DNA of 64,000 bases, from contig DATHBD010000031.1 in NCBI GenBank assembly GCA_035296325.1, positions 82,666 through 146,665 of the forward strand, given 5' to 3'. The first letter of the stretch is position 1. The number at the start of each line of letters is the position of its first letter. The stretch is from DATHBD01 sp035296325 (GTDB lineage: Bacteria; Actinomycetota; Actinomycetes; Mycobacteriales; Micromonosporaceae). Both the position numbers and the translations under genes were made by a program. Below, piece after piece: positions 24,061-33,272 of this stretch. The notes beneath the pieces were generated by a model that was given only the letters and a program-made list of their open reading frames with translations, searched no databases and was not told the DNA's origin.

Positions 24061-26678
24061 ACTCGAGGCGGCATCTGACCCTTGTGGCCGGAGCCTCAGC
24101 GGTACTGGCGGCAATGCCGCTCGCCACGGTCTTCGAGCAGTGGACCTGGCTGGTGTACGCGATTCTGCTGGTGGGCGCGTTGTGCGGCGTTGCCGTACTG
24201 GTTCGCAGCACGCGTTCACCGTTCTGGATGCCGACGGTGGCGATGGGCGCCGTGTACATCCTGATCATGACGTGGCTCTTCCCCAGCGGCAAAGAGTTCG
24301 CTGCCGTCATCCCCGACCTCGACACCGCGCGGCACTTCAACGCGCTGCTGCTCACCGCGAGCGAGGAGATGCGGACATACGGGGTGCCGGTGGAGGACCG
24401 GCCCGGCTTCCTGTTCCTCGCCACGCTGGGCGTTGGCCTCGTCGCCATCCTCGTCGACGTGTGCACGGTTGTGGCGCGGCGCCCGGCGCTGGCCGGCCTA
24501 CCGATGCTGGCGATCTACTCGGTGCCCGTCGCGGTGCACAAGGACAGCATCAGCATCTGGCCGTTCGTGCTCGGCGCGGCCGGCTTCCTGTGGCTGCTCG
24601 TCAGCGACAACGTCGACCGGGTACGTCGGTTCGGCCGTCGCTTCACCGGAGACGGACGCGACATCGACGTCTGGGAGCCATCCCCGTTGGCTGCCGCGGG
24701 GCAGCGCCTCGGTCTGATCGGCATCACGCTGGCGGTGCTGCTTCCACTCGCCGTGCCGGGCATGACCGGCGGCCTGCTCACCCGCATGGGTGGTGGCGCC
24801 GGCACCGGCTCGGGTCCCGGGAACGGCGTCGGCGCCGGGGTCGGCCTGCAGGCGATGCTCGAGGGAGAGCTGAGGCGGGACAAGCCGATCGCCATGGTCA
24901 AGGTCACCACGGACGATCCCAACCCGTACTACCTCCGTTTCGCCACCGCCGATCAACTCGATCCGAACGGCTTCACCGTCCGCAACGCGCCGCGGGGGCG
25001 GGCCACCAGTCAGGGTCTGCCTGAGCCCCAGGTCGGGCAGGGCGGTGTGGTGCAACGCCACCGGGCCAGCGTGGACATCGTCAACTTCAACACGAAGTTC
25101 CTGCCGGTGTACCTGCAGCCGGCAAAAATAGACAGCCTCGACGACACGTGGGAGTGGGACCCGCAGCAGTCGGTGGTCTTCTCCAACAGCGACCACAGCC
25201 AGAAGAAGAAGTACGCCTTCGAGTACGGCCGGGTGGAGTACTCCCCGGAGGTGCTCGGGCGCTCGAAGCCGCTAGCACCGAACGACCCCACGCAGCGCCG
25301 ATTCACCCAGACGCCCCGGGTCGCCGCGGTGGACGAACTGGTCCGCAACCTGACCGCCGGCAAGACGACGCCGTACGACCGGGTCCGGGCCGTCTTCGAC
25401 CACTTCTCTCCGGCCAACGGGTTCACCTACAGCCTGACCACCGAGCCGGGCAACACGGGCAGCGCGCTGGCGGACTTCCTGCAGAACAAGAAGGGGTACT
25501 GCGTGCAGTACGCCGCGGCCCTGGCCTGGATGGTCAGGGTGGCGGGCGTACCGGCCCGGGTGGCCTTCGGTTTCACCCGGGGCAGTGCGCCGGCGGGCGG
25601 CACCACCACGGCCACGCTCACCAACTTCAACCTGCACTCGTGGACCGAGGTGTACCTCGACGGGTTCGGGTGGCTGCCGTTCGACGCGACGCCGGCCACG
25701 AACGTGCTCGGGTCGGTCAGTCCCCTGTACGCGCCCAACCCGAGCCGTCCCAGCGACGCGCAGCCCTCGGCGGCGGATGACACGCAGGCGCCCAATACGC
25801 CGGACTCGGCGGCCAGTGCGGCACCGCTCGGTCCCGAGCGGGGCGACACCGGAGTCGACTCCGCAGCCGGTCCGGTCACTCCGCTGCCCGAGCGGTGGCC
25901 CATCTGGACCGTCCTCGGGGTGCTCGGCACTCTGCTCCTGCTCGCCGTGCCGGCTGCCCGTCGGATGGCGGTACGACGTCGTCGGCTCCGGTTCAGCCCG
26001 GTCGCGGTGGGTGCCCCCTCCCGCCAAGACGGCGCTTCAGCCACCGGCTCCTCAGATGGCGCGCCGCCCGGTGCAGTGCCGCCCGGTGCAGTGCCGCCCG
26101 GATCGGCGCGGCCTCTGGTCGTGGTGCCGGACGACGCGAGCCAGCTGGCAGCGCGCATGCACGCGCACGCCGTCTGGGACGAACTGCTCGACACGATGAC
26201 CGACTACCGGGTGCCGGTCGACGAGGCCGAGACGCCACGCGCCACGGCCGAACGCCTCGTCCGCCAGGCCCACCTCGACAAGCCGAGCCCCGACCCGGCA
26301 CGCCCCGACCAGGCACGCCCCGACCCGGCACGCCCCGACCCGGCACGCCCTGACCAGGCGGGTGTCGCGAGTCTGCCGGCGTCCGGAGTGCGTCTGCTCG
26401 GCCGCGCCGAGGAGCGGGCACGCTACTCCCGCACCGCGCACCCTGAGGGAGATCTGGGGCAGGCGCTGACCGCGATCCGCGCCGCCCTGGCGGGTCGGGC
26501 GTCAAGGCGTACCCGGTTGCGGGCCGTCCTGCTACCGCCGTCGGTCGTTGCGAGCTGGCGGCTTGCCGTGCTTGGCGGTTCGTCCGCGCTGTTCAACGGC
26601 GTTGCCCGGCGCGCGGACAGCGTCACCAGGCTGCTCAGCGTCCGGCGGCTGATGGCCGGTCGGACCGGCCGCGCGTAG
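24057..26678 (+). CDS. Transglutaminase-like membrane protein (TgpA type)
   Basis: Membrane-anchored transglutaminase-like protein of 873 residues. About six membrane segments fill the first 220 residues and one more lies near residue 620. The extracytoplasmic domain carries the catalytic triad: Cys in KKGYCVQYAAA, His in NLHSWTEVY, and Asp in LPFDATP. The C-terminal cytoplasmic part (DUF4129-like) has PDPAR and PPGAV pentapeptide repeats. The GTG start overlaps the DUF58 stop (GTGA). The operon moxR-DUF58-transglutaminase is conserved in actinobacteria, with an unknown envelope substrate. Confidence 0.92.
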   Translation: MNSRRHLTLVAGASAVLAAMPLATVFEQWTWLVYAILLVGALCGVAVLVRSTRSPFWMPTVAMGAVYILIMTWLFPSGKEFAAVIPDLDTARHFNALLLTASEEMRTYGVPVEDRPGFLFLATLGVGLVAILVDVCTVVARRPALAGLPMLAIYSVPVAVHKDSISIWPFVLGAAGFLWLLVSDNVDRVRRFGRRFTGDGRDIDVWEPSPLAAAGQRLGLIGITLAVLLPLAVPGMTGGLLTRMGGGAGTGSGPGNGVGAGVGLQAMLEGELRRDKPIAMVKVTTDDPNPYYLRFATADQLDPNGFTVRNAPRGRATSQGLPEPQVGQGGVVQRHRASVDIVNFNTKFLPVYLQPAKIDSLDDTWEWDPQQSVVFSNSDHSQKKKYAFEYGRVEYSPEVLGRSKPLAPNDPTQRRFTQTPRVAAVDELVRNLTAGKTTPYDRVRAVFDHFSPANGFTYSLTTEPGNTGSALADFLQNKKGYCVQYAAALAWMVRVAGVPARVAFGFTRGSAPAGGTTTATLTNFNLHSWTEVYLDGFGWLPFDATPATNVLGSVSPLYAPNPSRPSDAQPSAADDTQAPNTPDSAASAAPLGPERGDTGVDSAAGPVTPLPERWPIWTVLGVLGTLLLLAVPAARRMAVRRRRLRFSPVAVGAPSRQDGASATGSSDGAPPGAVPPGAVPPGSARPLVVVPDDASQLAARMHAHAVWDELLDTMTDYRVPVDEAETPRATAERLVRQAHLDKPSPDPARPDQARPDPARPDPARPDQAGVASLPASGVRLLGRAEERARYSRTAHPEGDLGQALTAIRAALAGRASRRTRLRAVLLPPSVVASWRLAVLGGSSALFNGVARRADSVTRLLSVRRLMAGRTGRA
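26291..26359. repeat. In-frame 15-bp tandem repeat in the transglutaminase gene
   Basis: Four to five copies of CGACCCGGCACGCCC encode PDPAR pentapeptides. A smaller 15-bp repeat (PPGAV) lies at 26068-26100. Confidence 0.9.
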
Positions 26679-26702
26679 CCAGCTCTCACCGGCAGTCAAC
26701 GC

Positions 26703-26750
26703 AGAACTGGAGGGCCGGTCGACCACTTGGTCGACCGGCCCTCCAGTTCT
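26703..26750. terminator. Strong bidirectional terminator hairpin
   Basis: A perfect 22-bp stem (26703-26724 with 26729-26750) with the loop ACTT lies between the convergent transglutaminase and DUF3040 genes. A short T pair follows on the plus strand. It should end both transcripts. Confidence 0.85.
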
Positions 26751-26835
26751 TGCGGCTCTGCGTTGGTTCCCTGAGATGTTCCGTAGATGATTCCCTGAGG
26801 GCGGTTCCCTGAGGTTGAGGTGCTGGCACTACAAG

Positions 26836-27219
26836 CTAGGCGTCGCCTTCGGGACGGTGCCTCCACCGCTCCTCGAGCCGGTCGACGATCGACATGCGTC
26901 GGCCACGGGTGCGGCGGCTTGTAGTGCCGCCGACGACACGGAGGTCATTGTTCTGACCTCGCCGGTACGACTGCACGCCGAACGCCAGGGCTCCCAGCAT
27001 CAGCACGAACCCGCCGACACCCAGCAGCGGGGACTTGTTTCCAGCGCCGAAGACAAGCAGCACCATGCCAGCGACGATGAGCACTGCAGCGGCGATGATC
27101 CGACGCTTGGCATGGAACCGCGGGTCGGTGGCGCGCACCGCCGAGGCAAACTTGGGGTCCTCGGCAAGCGACCGCTCGATCTGCTCGAACAGTCGCTGCT
27201 CGTGCTCCGAGAGCGGCAC
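26836..27219 (-). CDS. DUF3040 membrane protein
   Basis: Small actinobacterial membrane protein of 127 residues. The N-terminal motif MPLSEHEQRLFEQIERSLAE is typical of DUF3040. Two membrane segments follow (IIAAAVLIVAGMVLLVFGA and LLGVGGFVLMLGALAFGV), then a basic tail with RLEERWRHR. The start is GTG at 27219 with GGGGAGGAG just upstream. Function is unknown. It lies downstream of dinB on the same strand, an arrangement I believe is common in actinobacteria. Confidence 0.88.
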   Translation of the reverse strand: MPLSEHEQRLFEQIERSLAEDPKFASAVRATDPRFHAKRRIIAAAVLIVAGMVLLVFGAGNKSPLLGVGGFVLMLGALAFGVQSYRRGQNNDLRVVGGTTSRRTRGRRMSIVDRLEERWRHRPEGDA

Positions 27220-27374
27220 GGCACTCCTCCCCGCTGATCGAGGGTCGATCCCAGGTGGATCGATAGACCGTCGCAGCCGGCCGGCTGCTTACTGGCAAGT
27301 TTACGAGGGGCTCAGCCGGTCGGAAAGCGGGACGATGGTCCAGCCGAGCTGTTTTTCGTCGGTTTCGGATCGGA

Positions 27375-28673
27375 TCATCTCGGCTGATCAGGTGACACAC
27401 CCCCCGAAGGTGGTCGCGCGCCGTTGCCATCGGCGCGGAAACCACCCGCTCGGAGGAGACTCGCCGGGCGGACCGCGCCCTCGCCGAAGCGCTCGACGGC
27501 GAGATCAGCAGCACGCTCGGCATCGCGCCAGCCATGCTCGCGCTCCCCGATCGTAAGCTGCTGAGGCGCTCCGCCGGCACGTACGAAGCCTTCGATCCGA
27601 ACGCCGACCAGCCGAATCCGCTCGGTCGGTCCAAGCGCCTCGAAGAGTTCCCACACGATCTGGAAGATTTCCCGGGTCACGTCCGTCGGGCACGGCAGTG
27701 TCCGGGAGCGGGACACCGTCCGAAAGTCCGCCATCCGCACCTTCAGCGAGATCGTCCGACCCGCCTGCCCGGCCAGCCGCAACCGACCGGCGGCCTTGGT
27801 CGCGAGCGCCAGCAGGGTGCGCCGGATCATCACCCGATCGGAGACGTCCACGTCGAAGGTCGTCTCGGCGCCGATGGACTTCTCGACCGAGTGCGGCGTC
27901 ACCCGGCGGGGGTCGCGGCCACTGGCCAGCTCGTGCAGGTGATGGGCTGCCGCGTCACCGAGCGCGGCCCGGAGCATTCCGAGGGGCGCCGCAGCCAGAT
28001 CACGTACGGTGACGAGCCCGAGGCGGGCCAGGGTCTCGGCGGTGCGCTCCCCCACGCCCCAGACCGCGGAGACGGGCAGGGGATGGAGGTACTCCAGCGT
28101 CCTAGCAGCCGGGATCACCACCAGACCATCGGGCTTCGCTCGGGTCGAGCCCAGCTTGGCCAGGAATTTCGTCGGCGCCACGCCGACCGAGCAGGTCAGC
28201 CGCTGCTCCTCCGCGACCCGGAGCCGGATCCGGGCGGCGATCTCAGCCGGACGGCCGATCAGCCGGGCGGCACCCGCCACGTCGAGGAACGCCTCATCCA
28301 GGGAGAGCGGCTCCACCAGCGGCGTCATGTCACGAAAAACCGCCATTACGGCCCGGGACGCCTCGGCATACGCCGGGAAGTCCGGCGGCAGGAACACCGC
28401 GCCCGGGCAGAGTCGTGCGGCCACAGCGCCCGGCATCGCGCTGCGGACTCCGTACACCCGGGCCTCGTAACTGGCGGCCGCGACCACCCCACGCGGTCCC
28501 GCGCCGCCCACCACCACGGGCCGACCGCGGAGCTCCGGGCGGCGGCGCACCTCCACAGAGGCGTAGAAGGCGTCCATGTCGACGTGCAGAATCGGGCAGC
28601 CAGAGTCGTCGGCACCGGGCCCGAACCCGGCGCCGGACCGCCCATCCCGCGGTACCGCCTGACTGCGCCCCAC
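27375..28673 (-). CDS. dinB: DNA polymerase IV (DinB, Y family)
   Basis: Error-prone lesion-bypass polymerase of 432 residues. Catalytic acidic motifs are intact: HVDMDAFYASVE and PLSLDEAFLDV. The palm, thumb (helix-hairpin-helix VWGVGERTAETLARLG) and little-finger domains are present. The tail after HGWRDAERAADLAVERFG is short, and I do not see a clear beta-clamp peptide at the end. The GTG at 28673 is used; its ribosome site is poor. Only half a LexA site (TCGAAC) is visible upstream, so SOS control is not supported. The window also holds the ImuA/ImuB/DnaE2 system. Confidence 0.95.
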   Translation of the reverse strand: MGRSQAVPRDGRSGAGFGPGADDSGCPILHVDMDAFYASVEVRRRPELRGRPVVVGGAGPRGVVAAASYEARVYGVRSAMPGAVAARLCPGAVFLPPDFPAYAEASRAVMAVFRDMTPLVEPLSLDEAFLDVAGAARLIGRPAEIAARIRLRVAEEQRLTCSVGVAPTKFLAKLGSTRAKPDGLVVIPAARTLEYLHPLPVSAVWGVGERTAETLARLGLVTVRDLAAAPLGMLRAALGDAAAHHLHELASGRDPRRVTPHSVEKSIGAETTFDVDVSDRVMIRRTLLALATKAAGRLRLAGQAGRTISLKVRMADFRTVSRSRTLPCPTDVTREIFQIVWELFEALGPTERIRLVGVRIEGFVRAGGAPQQLTIGEREHGWRDAERAADLAVERFGEGAVRPASLLRAGGFRADGNGARPPSGGVSPDQPR

Positions 28674-28743
28674 CTGTTACCGCTCCATCTGAGCAAGTCT
28701 CGCCTTCGAACGCTCCGCCCCGGGTACGCCCACGTGCCGCAGG

Positions 28744-29985
28744 CTAGCGTCTTCCTCCGACAGATTTCGCGACTAGGAGCGGAACCTGCATTTCCAACCC
28801 CGTGTACGAGCCGTGAAAGCCCACCATGGTGGCCACCGAATCGGGCTCGGTGGCGGTGGCCAGCACCGCCCAGCGTCCCCGGCAGGCGACCACCACGTCC
28901 CCGATCCGCGCCAGATGCCGCTCCGGCACCGGCCCGAACCAGCCGGCCGCGATCGCGTCCTCCCTGGTCAGTACGTCCACGCGGCCGCGCAGCACTTCCC
29001 GCCACGCCGCCATGACATCCTCGCGGGCGCCTGGGACGGTGTGCAGGTAACGCATCCGCGCCTCGCCCGCGACCAGAGCCACGCCGGCCCGCAGCCGGGC
29101 ATCCGTGTCGAGGTCGGTCCGGGCATCTGCCGGCACGTTGAGCTGCCCGTGATCGGCCGTCACGACCAGCGCCGCGTCCGGTGGCAGCCCGTCGATGAGG
29201 AGGGTGAGCAGGCGGTCGAGTTCACCGGCGGCGCCAAGCCACGGCGGCGAACCGACACCATGGACATGCCCGGTGTGGTCGATGTCGGGGTGGTACCCGT
29301 AGACCAGCCGCGCACCGCCGGAGGACTCGCCCGGAGACCCGCCATGCAGGGCCGCCAGCATGCCGTCGGCGAGTTGGTCGATGGTGTCGGCGCCCCGGTA
29401 CGCCGCACCCCGGTACGCCGCAACGGTGAGACCGGTGCCCTCGAACGCGGACCGGCTCACCACGACCGACGACACTCCCGCAGCGCGGGCGCGCTCGAAC
29501 GACGTCGGCCAGGGCTGCCAGCGCGCTGGATCTGGATCATCCCGCCACTTGATGTGGGTGAGCACCCGGCCGGTGCCGGGCACGGCGACGTTGAAGCCGA
29601 GGATTCCGTGTGCGCCGGGCGGGGCGCCCACCCCGATGGTCGCGAGGCTTGTCGGCGTGGTCGACGGGAGTCCGCAGGTGACGGCGCTCGCCGCGCCGAG
29701 TCGGCCGGCGGCCAGGTCCGCCAGGGTCGGCGCGTACAGGGCGGCCGTTGCGAGCTGGTGCCAGCCGAGCCCATCCACCAGCAGGACAGCCACCCGGCGA
29801 ACATCGGCCAGCGGCCCCTCGGCGAGACCGAGTGCGTCGGGCTCCCCCGGAACGCCGAGTGCCGCGAGGCAGCTCGGCAACAGGTCGGCGAGGCTCGCCT
29901 CGCCATACCGGGGCATGACCGGGTCGAGCAGGTCCGAATCGCTGGTGCCGGGCACGCTACGGCACAGTCCGGTCGGTCGGCGCAT
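28744..29985 (-). CDS. Alkaline phosphatase superfamily (nucleotide pyrophosphatase-like) phosphodiesterase
   Basis: Metal-dependent phosphodiesterase-like enzyme of 413 residues. Metal ligands typical of the superfamily are visible: Asp in LLVDGLGW, the nucleophile Thr in LPSTTPTSLATIG, Asp and His in GYHPDIDHTGHVHG, and TADHGQLNV. It has no signal peptide, so it is probably cytoplasmic. Its start overlaps the end of the methyltransferase gene by 29 bases; the alternative ATG at 29916 (MPRYGEAS) would remove the overlap. Substrate is unknown. Confidence 0.85.
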   Translation of the reverse strand: MRRPTGLCRSVPGTSDSDLLDPVMPRYGEASLADLLPSCLAALGVPGEPDALGLAEGPLADVRRVAVLLVDGLGWHQLATAALYAPTLADLAAGRLGAASAVTCGLPSTTPTSLATIGVGAPPGAHGILGFNVAVPGTGRVLTHIKWRDDPDPARWQPWPTSFERARAAGVSSVVVSRSAFEGTGLTVAAYRGAAYRGADTIDQLADGMLAALHGGSPGESSGGARLVYGYHPDIDHTGHVHGVGSPPWLGAAGELDRLLTLLIDGLPPDAALVVTADHGQLNVPADARTDLDTDARLRAGVALVAGEARMRYLHTVPGAREDVMAAWREVLRGRVDVLTREDAIAAGWFGPVPERHLARIGDVVVACRGRWAVLATATEPDSVATMVGFHGSYTGLEMQVPLLVAKSVGGRR

Positions 29986-30877
29986 GGCCGGATGACGGTC
30001 GGCCGGATGACGGTCCGCCGGATGACGATTGGCCGGGCTGGCCGGCGGCAGGCTGGCCGGCGGCAGGCTGGCCGGCGGCGGGCTTGCGGGCCAGGAGGTG
30101 CAGCTGGGTGGCGATGTCCCGGTACGGCGGCAGCGCGGCCGCGAGCAGTTCCAACTCCAGCAGCGTCGCGTGCTCGCTCTCCGCCACCCCGCCGGGCACC
30201 AGGTCCGACATCGCCCGCACGCCGTGCACCTGCTCGACGCGCAAGCCGGTACCGGTGAGCAGTGCCGTTGCCTCGCTCACGTCGTACCGTCGCAGCACCC
30301 GGTCGTGCGGGCCGCCACCGCCCGACGGCTCCGCGAGCAGCGCGAGGGCCGCGTCGATGTGACCCCCAACGGCCCGCGCGAGGACCGCACCGGCCCGCCC
30401 GGCGACGAGCACGCTCACCGCACCGCCGGGGCGCAGGCTCTCCGCCAGCGCAACCGCCACGCGCGGCGGGTCGTCAACGACTTCGAGCACGCTGTGGCAC
30501 AGCACCAGGTCGGCTTCGCCTGCCCCGATCAGAGCGGTGAGGCCGTCGGCGTCGCCCTGCACCGCGGTGATCCGGTCCGCGACCCCGGCCTCCAGCGCGC
30601 GCCGGGTCAGCGCAGCCAGCGCGTCCGGACTCGCGTCCACCACGGTGACCCGATGGCCGGCGTGCGCCAGTGGCACGGCGAATCCGCCGGTGCCGCCGCC
30701 GACATCCACCACGGCCAGCGGCCGACCCGACCTGGCCAGCTCGGAACGCAGCACGGCCCACACCACCGCGGTCCGCGGCGTCTGCTGCGGTCCAGGGTCA
30801 GTCGGCCCAGCTTTGGTCTGCCCCCGTTTGAGGTGCTCCACGATCGCAGAGCCTAGTGCCCCAGGCGCGGGTGCCAC
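29957..30877 (-). CDS. SAM-dependent class I methyltransferase with a repetitive C-tail
   Basis: Predicted methyltransferase of about 306 residues. Motif I is VVDVGGGTGGFAVPLA, followed by a DAS acidic loop (VTVVDASPDAL) and LVLCHSVLEVVDDP. The substrate is not evident. The start is uncertain: GTG at 30877 is used, GTG at 30841 is possible, and the open frame runs further upstream into the divergent aldo/keto reductase gene, which is unlikely to be real. The last 40 residues are AAGQP and SSGRP pentapeptides from 15-bp repeats, overlapping the start of the phosphodiesterase gene. Confidence 0.82.
   Translation of the reverse strand: MAPAPGALGSAIVEHLKRGQTKAGPTDPGPQQTPRTAVVWAVLRSELARSGRPLAVVDVGGGTGGFAVPLAHAGHRVTVVDASPDALAALTRRALEAGVADRITAVQGDADGLTALIGAGEADLVLCHSVLEVVDDPPRVAVALAESLRPGGAVSVLVAGRAGAVLARAVGGHIDAALALLAEPSGGGGPHDRVLRRYDVSEATALLTGTGLRVEQVHGVRAMSDLVPGGVAESEHATLLELELLAAALPPYRDIATQLHLLARKPAAGQPAAGQPAAGQPGQSSSGGPSSGRPSSGHAPTDRTVP
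29985..30081. repeat. In-frame 15-bp tandem repeats at the methyltransferase 3' end
   Basis: Two adjacent 15-bp repeat families (CCGGATGACGGTCGG and GCAGGCTGGCCGGCG types) encode SSGRP and AAGQP pentapeptides. Confidence 0.85.
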
Positions 30878-30922
30878 GACCGGTCGGTAGCGTTGACTCC
30901 TGAGAACTCTGGGGAGGGTGCA

Positions 30923-31903
30923 ATGGAGTACGTCCGGTTGGGCGCCACAGGGCTGAAGGTGTCGCGGATCTGCCTCGGCATGATGACCTACGGAGATGCC
31001 GCGTGGCGGAAGTGGACCCTGGACGAGGCGGCGGCCGAGCCGATCGTGCGGCGGGCTGTCGAAGGTGGCATCACCTTCTTCGACACCGCCGACATGTATT
31101 CGCTCGGCGCAAGCGAGGAGGTCACCGGTCGGCTGCTGGCGAAGCTCTTTCCGCACCGGGACGACTACGTACTGGCCACCAAGGTTTTCAGCCGGATGGG
31201 CGAGGGCCCGAACGACGCCGGCCTGTCGCGCAAGCACATCATGGCTGGGATCGACGCGTCGCTGCGCCGGCTCGGCACCGACTACGTCGACCTGTACCAG
31301 ATTCACCGCTACGACCCGGAGACGCCGATCGAGGAGACCATGGAGGCCCTGCACGACATCGTGCGCGCGGGCAAGGCGCGGTACATCGGCGCCTCCAGCA
31401 TGTGGGCGTGGCAGTTCGCGAAGGCGCAGTACACCGCGGACGCACACGGCTGGACGCGATTCGTGGCGATGCAGAACCACTACAACCTGGTGTACCGCGA
31501 GGAGGAGCGCGAGATGATCCCGCTCTGCCTCGACCAGGGCGTCGGCGTGATCCCGTGGAGCCCTCTCGCCCGCGGCGTACTCGCCGGCAATCGCACCCGC
31601 TCCGGCGAGCGACGTACGGTGCGCGCCGGCAACGACGCCTACGCCGATCAGCTCTACTCAGAGAGCGACTTCGAGGTCGTGGAGGCGGTGACGGCGGTGG
31701 CTGACGAGCGCGGGCTTCCGCCGGCGCAGATCGCGCTGGCGTGGTTGCTGGCGCAGCCAGCCGTCACCGCGCCGATCGTCGGCGCGAGCAAACCGCATCA
31801 TCTCGATGACGCCCTCGCCGCCGTGCAGGTCGGGTTGAGCGAGGACGAGATCGACCGGCTGGAGAAGCCGTACCGGCCACACCCCATCCTCGGCCACTCC
31901 TGA
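30923..31903 (+). CDS. Aldo/keto reductase
   Basis: NADPH-dependent oxidoreductase with a TIM barrel, 326 residues. The catalytic tetrad is present: Asp and Tyr in FDTADMYS, Lys in LATKVFSR, His in YQIHRYD. NADPH-binding residues lie in the C-terminal region near PIVGASKPHHLDDAL. The ATG follows GGGGAGGG; an in-frame upstream ATG is ignored because it would lack a site. The gene is transcribed divergently from the methyltransferase gene (45-bp gap). Substrate is unknown. Confidence 0.92.
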   Translation: MEYVRLGATGLKVSRICLGMMTYGDAAWRKWTLDEAAAEPIVRRAVEGGITFFDTADMYSLGASEEVTGRLLAKLFPHRDDYVLATKVFSRMGEGPNDAGLSRKHIMAGIDASLRRLGTDYVDLYQIHRYDPETPIEETMEALHDIVRAGKARYIGASSMWAWQFAKAQYTADAHGWTRFVAMQNHYNLVYREEEREMIPLCLDQGVGVIPWSPLARGVLAGNRTRSGERRTVRAGNDAYADQLYSESDFEVVEAVTAVADERGLPPAQIALAWLLAQPAVTAPIVGASKPHHLDDALAAVQVGLSEDEIDRLEKPYRPHPILGHS

Positions 31904-31971
31904 CCCCGCGATCCAGACCCCGCGATCCAGACCCCGCGATCCGGGGCCCGCGATCCGGGGCCCGCGATCCG
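31902..31971. repeat. Intergenic 14-bp tandem repeat
   Basis: Five copies of a 14-bp unit (GACCCCGCGATCCA, later GGCCCGCGATCCGG) start at the reductase stop codon, between convergent genes. Confidence 0.9.
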
Positions 31972-32009
31972 GCGCGACGCACCCGATCCGGCACGACGCA
32001 CCGAGTCGC

Positions 32010-32957
32010 TCAGTCCGTGACGACGACCTCGGATCCGGCACCGATCTGGCTGAGCAGCATCTCCTGCGCAGCCTTCGGGAGCCGGATGCAGCCGTTGGAG
32101 ATGCTCTTGCCGAACACATCGCTCCGGTACCACGCGTGGATGCCGATGTGCGCGCCCTTGAGGCCGGTCGCGACCTTGCTCGGGTCGTCCGGCAGGTTCC
32201 CCAGGGCGAGCACGTCCACACCGGCGTACCCCTCGCCGGCGGCGCGGGACCGACCGAGGACGAAGGTGCGGCCCAGCGGGGTCGGTGTACGCCGCGAACC
32301 GAGCGCCACGGTCCAGGTCTGGTAGGGCGCGCCATCGCGGTACCAGACGAGCTGGTGGGTCCCGCGTCGCACCACCAGCTGGTCACGTAGCGCAACGGTG
32401 GCCCAGCCCTGTGTCGTGATCCAGGCGATGGCGCGATTGGCGGACGGCAGGAGGACGGCGACCCAGCCTGCCTGCCGGGCAACGATGGGCATGATCAGGG
32501 GGACGCCGCTGATTGTCGGTGCCAGGTAGGCGCGCGGCTTGCCACCGGGGGCGTCGTAGGCAACGATCTTCTCGATCGGCTGTGCCGCTTCGGTGAGTGG
32601 AACGGTGGAGAGCGGCTCTGGATCGGGCGGAAAACCCGCGGGAGCAGCGCTGTATCCGATAACCGGCAGACCCACGGGGGCGGCCTGCGGCGGCGGAGCC
32701 GGAGCAGCCGGCGGTGGACCGGCAGTCGGCGGCGTCTGGGCCGGCGCTTCCGGCGCTTCCGGCGCTGGCTGGGCTTCCTGGGCTGGCTGGGCTTCCGGCG
32801 CCTGCTGGACCTCCTGCGCAACCGGGGTGAGCGGGCGCGCACGCTGCTGGTTGGCGCAGCCGGCGACGCCGGTGAGGGCAATCACCGCGGCGGCAGAGGC
32901 GAGCGTCGCCCGCCGAACGGTGGACCGGGCAACGCTGTGGCGGGTCACCTGTCTCAC
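32010..32957 (-). CDS. Lipoprotein L,D-transpeptidase (YkuD domain)
   Basis: Cell-wall enzyme that forms 3-3 cross-links or attaches proteins to meso-DAP. It has 315 residues. A lipoprotein signal ends in the lipobox VAGC, so the protein is tethered outside the membrane. A Pro/Ala/Gln-rich linker of about 60 residues follows, then a beta-rich region, then the YkuD domain with HIGIHAWYRSD and the catalytic motif SNGCIRLP. The GTG start is preceded by GGAG. It fits the meso-DAP wall implied by MurE. It converges on the aldo/keto reductase gene. Confidence 0.93.
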   Translation of the reverse strand: MRQVTRHSVARSTVRRATLASAAAVIALTGVAGCANQQRARPLTPVAQEVQQAPEAQPAQEAQPAPEAPEAPAQTPPTAGPPPAAPAPPPQAAPVGLPVIGYSAAPAGFPPDPEPLSTVPLTEAAQPIEKIVAYDAPGGKPRAYLAPTISGVPLIMPIVARQAGWVAVLLPSANRAIAWITTQGWATVALRDQLVVRRGTHQLVWYRDGAPYQTWTVALGSRRTPTPLGRTFVLGRSRAAGEGYAGVDVLALGNLPDDPSKVATGLKGAHIGIHAWYRSDVFGKSISNGCIRLPKAAQEMLLSQIGAGSEVVVTD

Positions 32958-33272
32958 GCTAGACGCTCCGGCAATGCATTCGTGTCCCCCAGCGAGGTGT
33001 GCTGCGCACCTTCATCGAATGACTTTTGCCACATCATCCGGTCCCGTAGTCTCTGTGCCCAGCGGTTCCAGCCCTGAGCGGTTCCGGCCCTGCGTGACGC
33101 CGGCCCTGCGTGACGCCGGCCCTGCGCGCTCCAGCCCCGCTTGATTTCCGGCTCGCGCCACCTGCCGACGATACCGGATCGACACCAACCACAGCGTCGA
33201 CCCAGGATCGGACCGCTGGCGTGCCGGGTTACGGTAGCCGGTGACTGCCGGTTCCAGGGCGCGGGAGGACCG
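32958..33272. other. Divergent intergenic region (315 bp)
   Basis: No gene is supported. Four 16-bp repeats lie at 33069-33132. No clear promoter is seen. Confidence 0.6.
33069..33132. repeat. Intergenic 16-bp tandem repeat
   Basis: Four copies of a 16-bp unit (CGGCCCTGCGTGACGC type) lie between the L,D-transpeptidase and zinc-ribbon genes. Confidence 0.88.

Noticed and set aside
28685..28735. LexA box upstream of dinB
   Set aside because: Only the half-site TCGAAC is present; the other half (CGCCCC) does not match.
31902..31971. CRISPR-like array of short repeats
   Set aside because: Units of 14 bp are contiguous with no spacers; it is a tandem repeat. The other repeats in the window likewise lack spacers.
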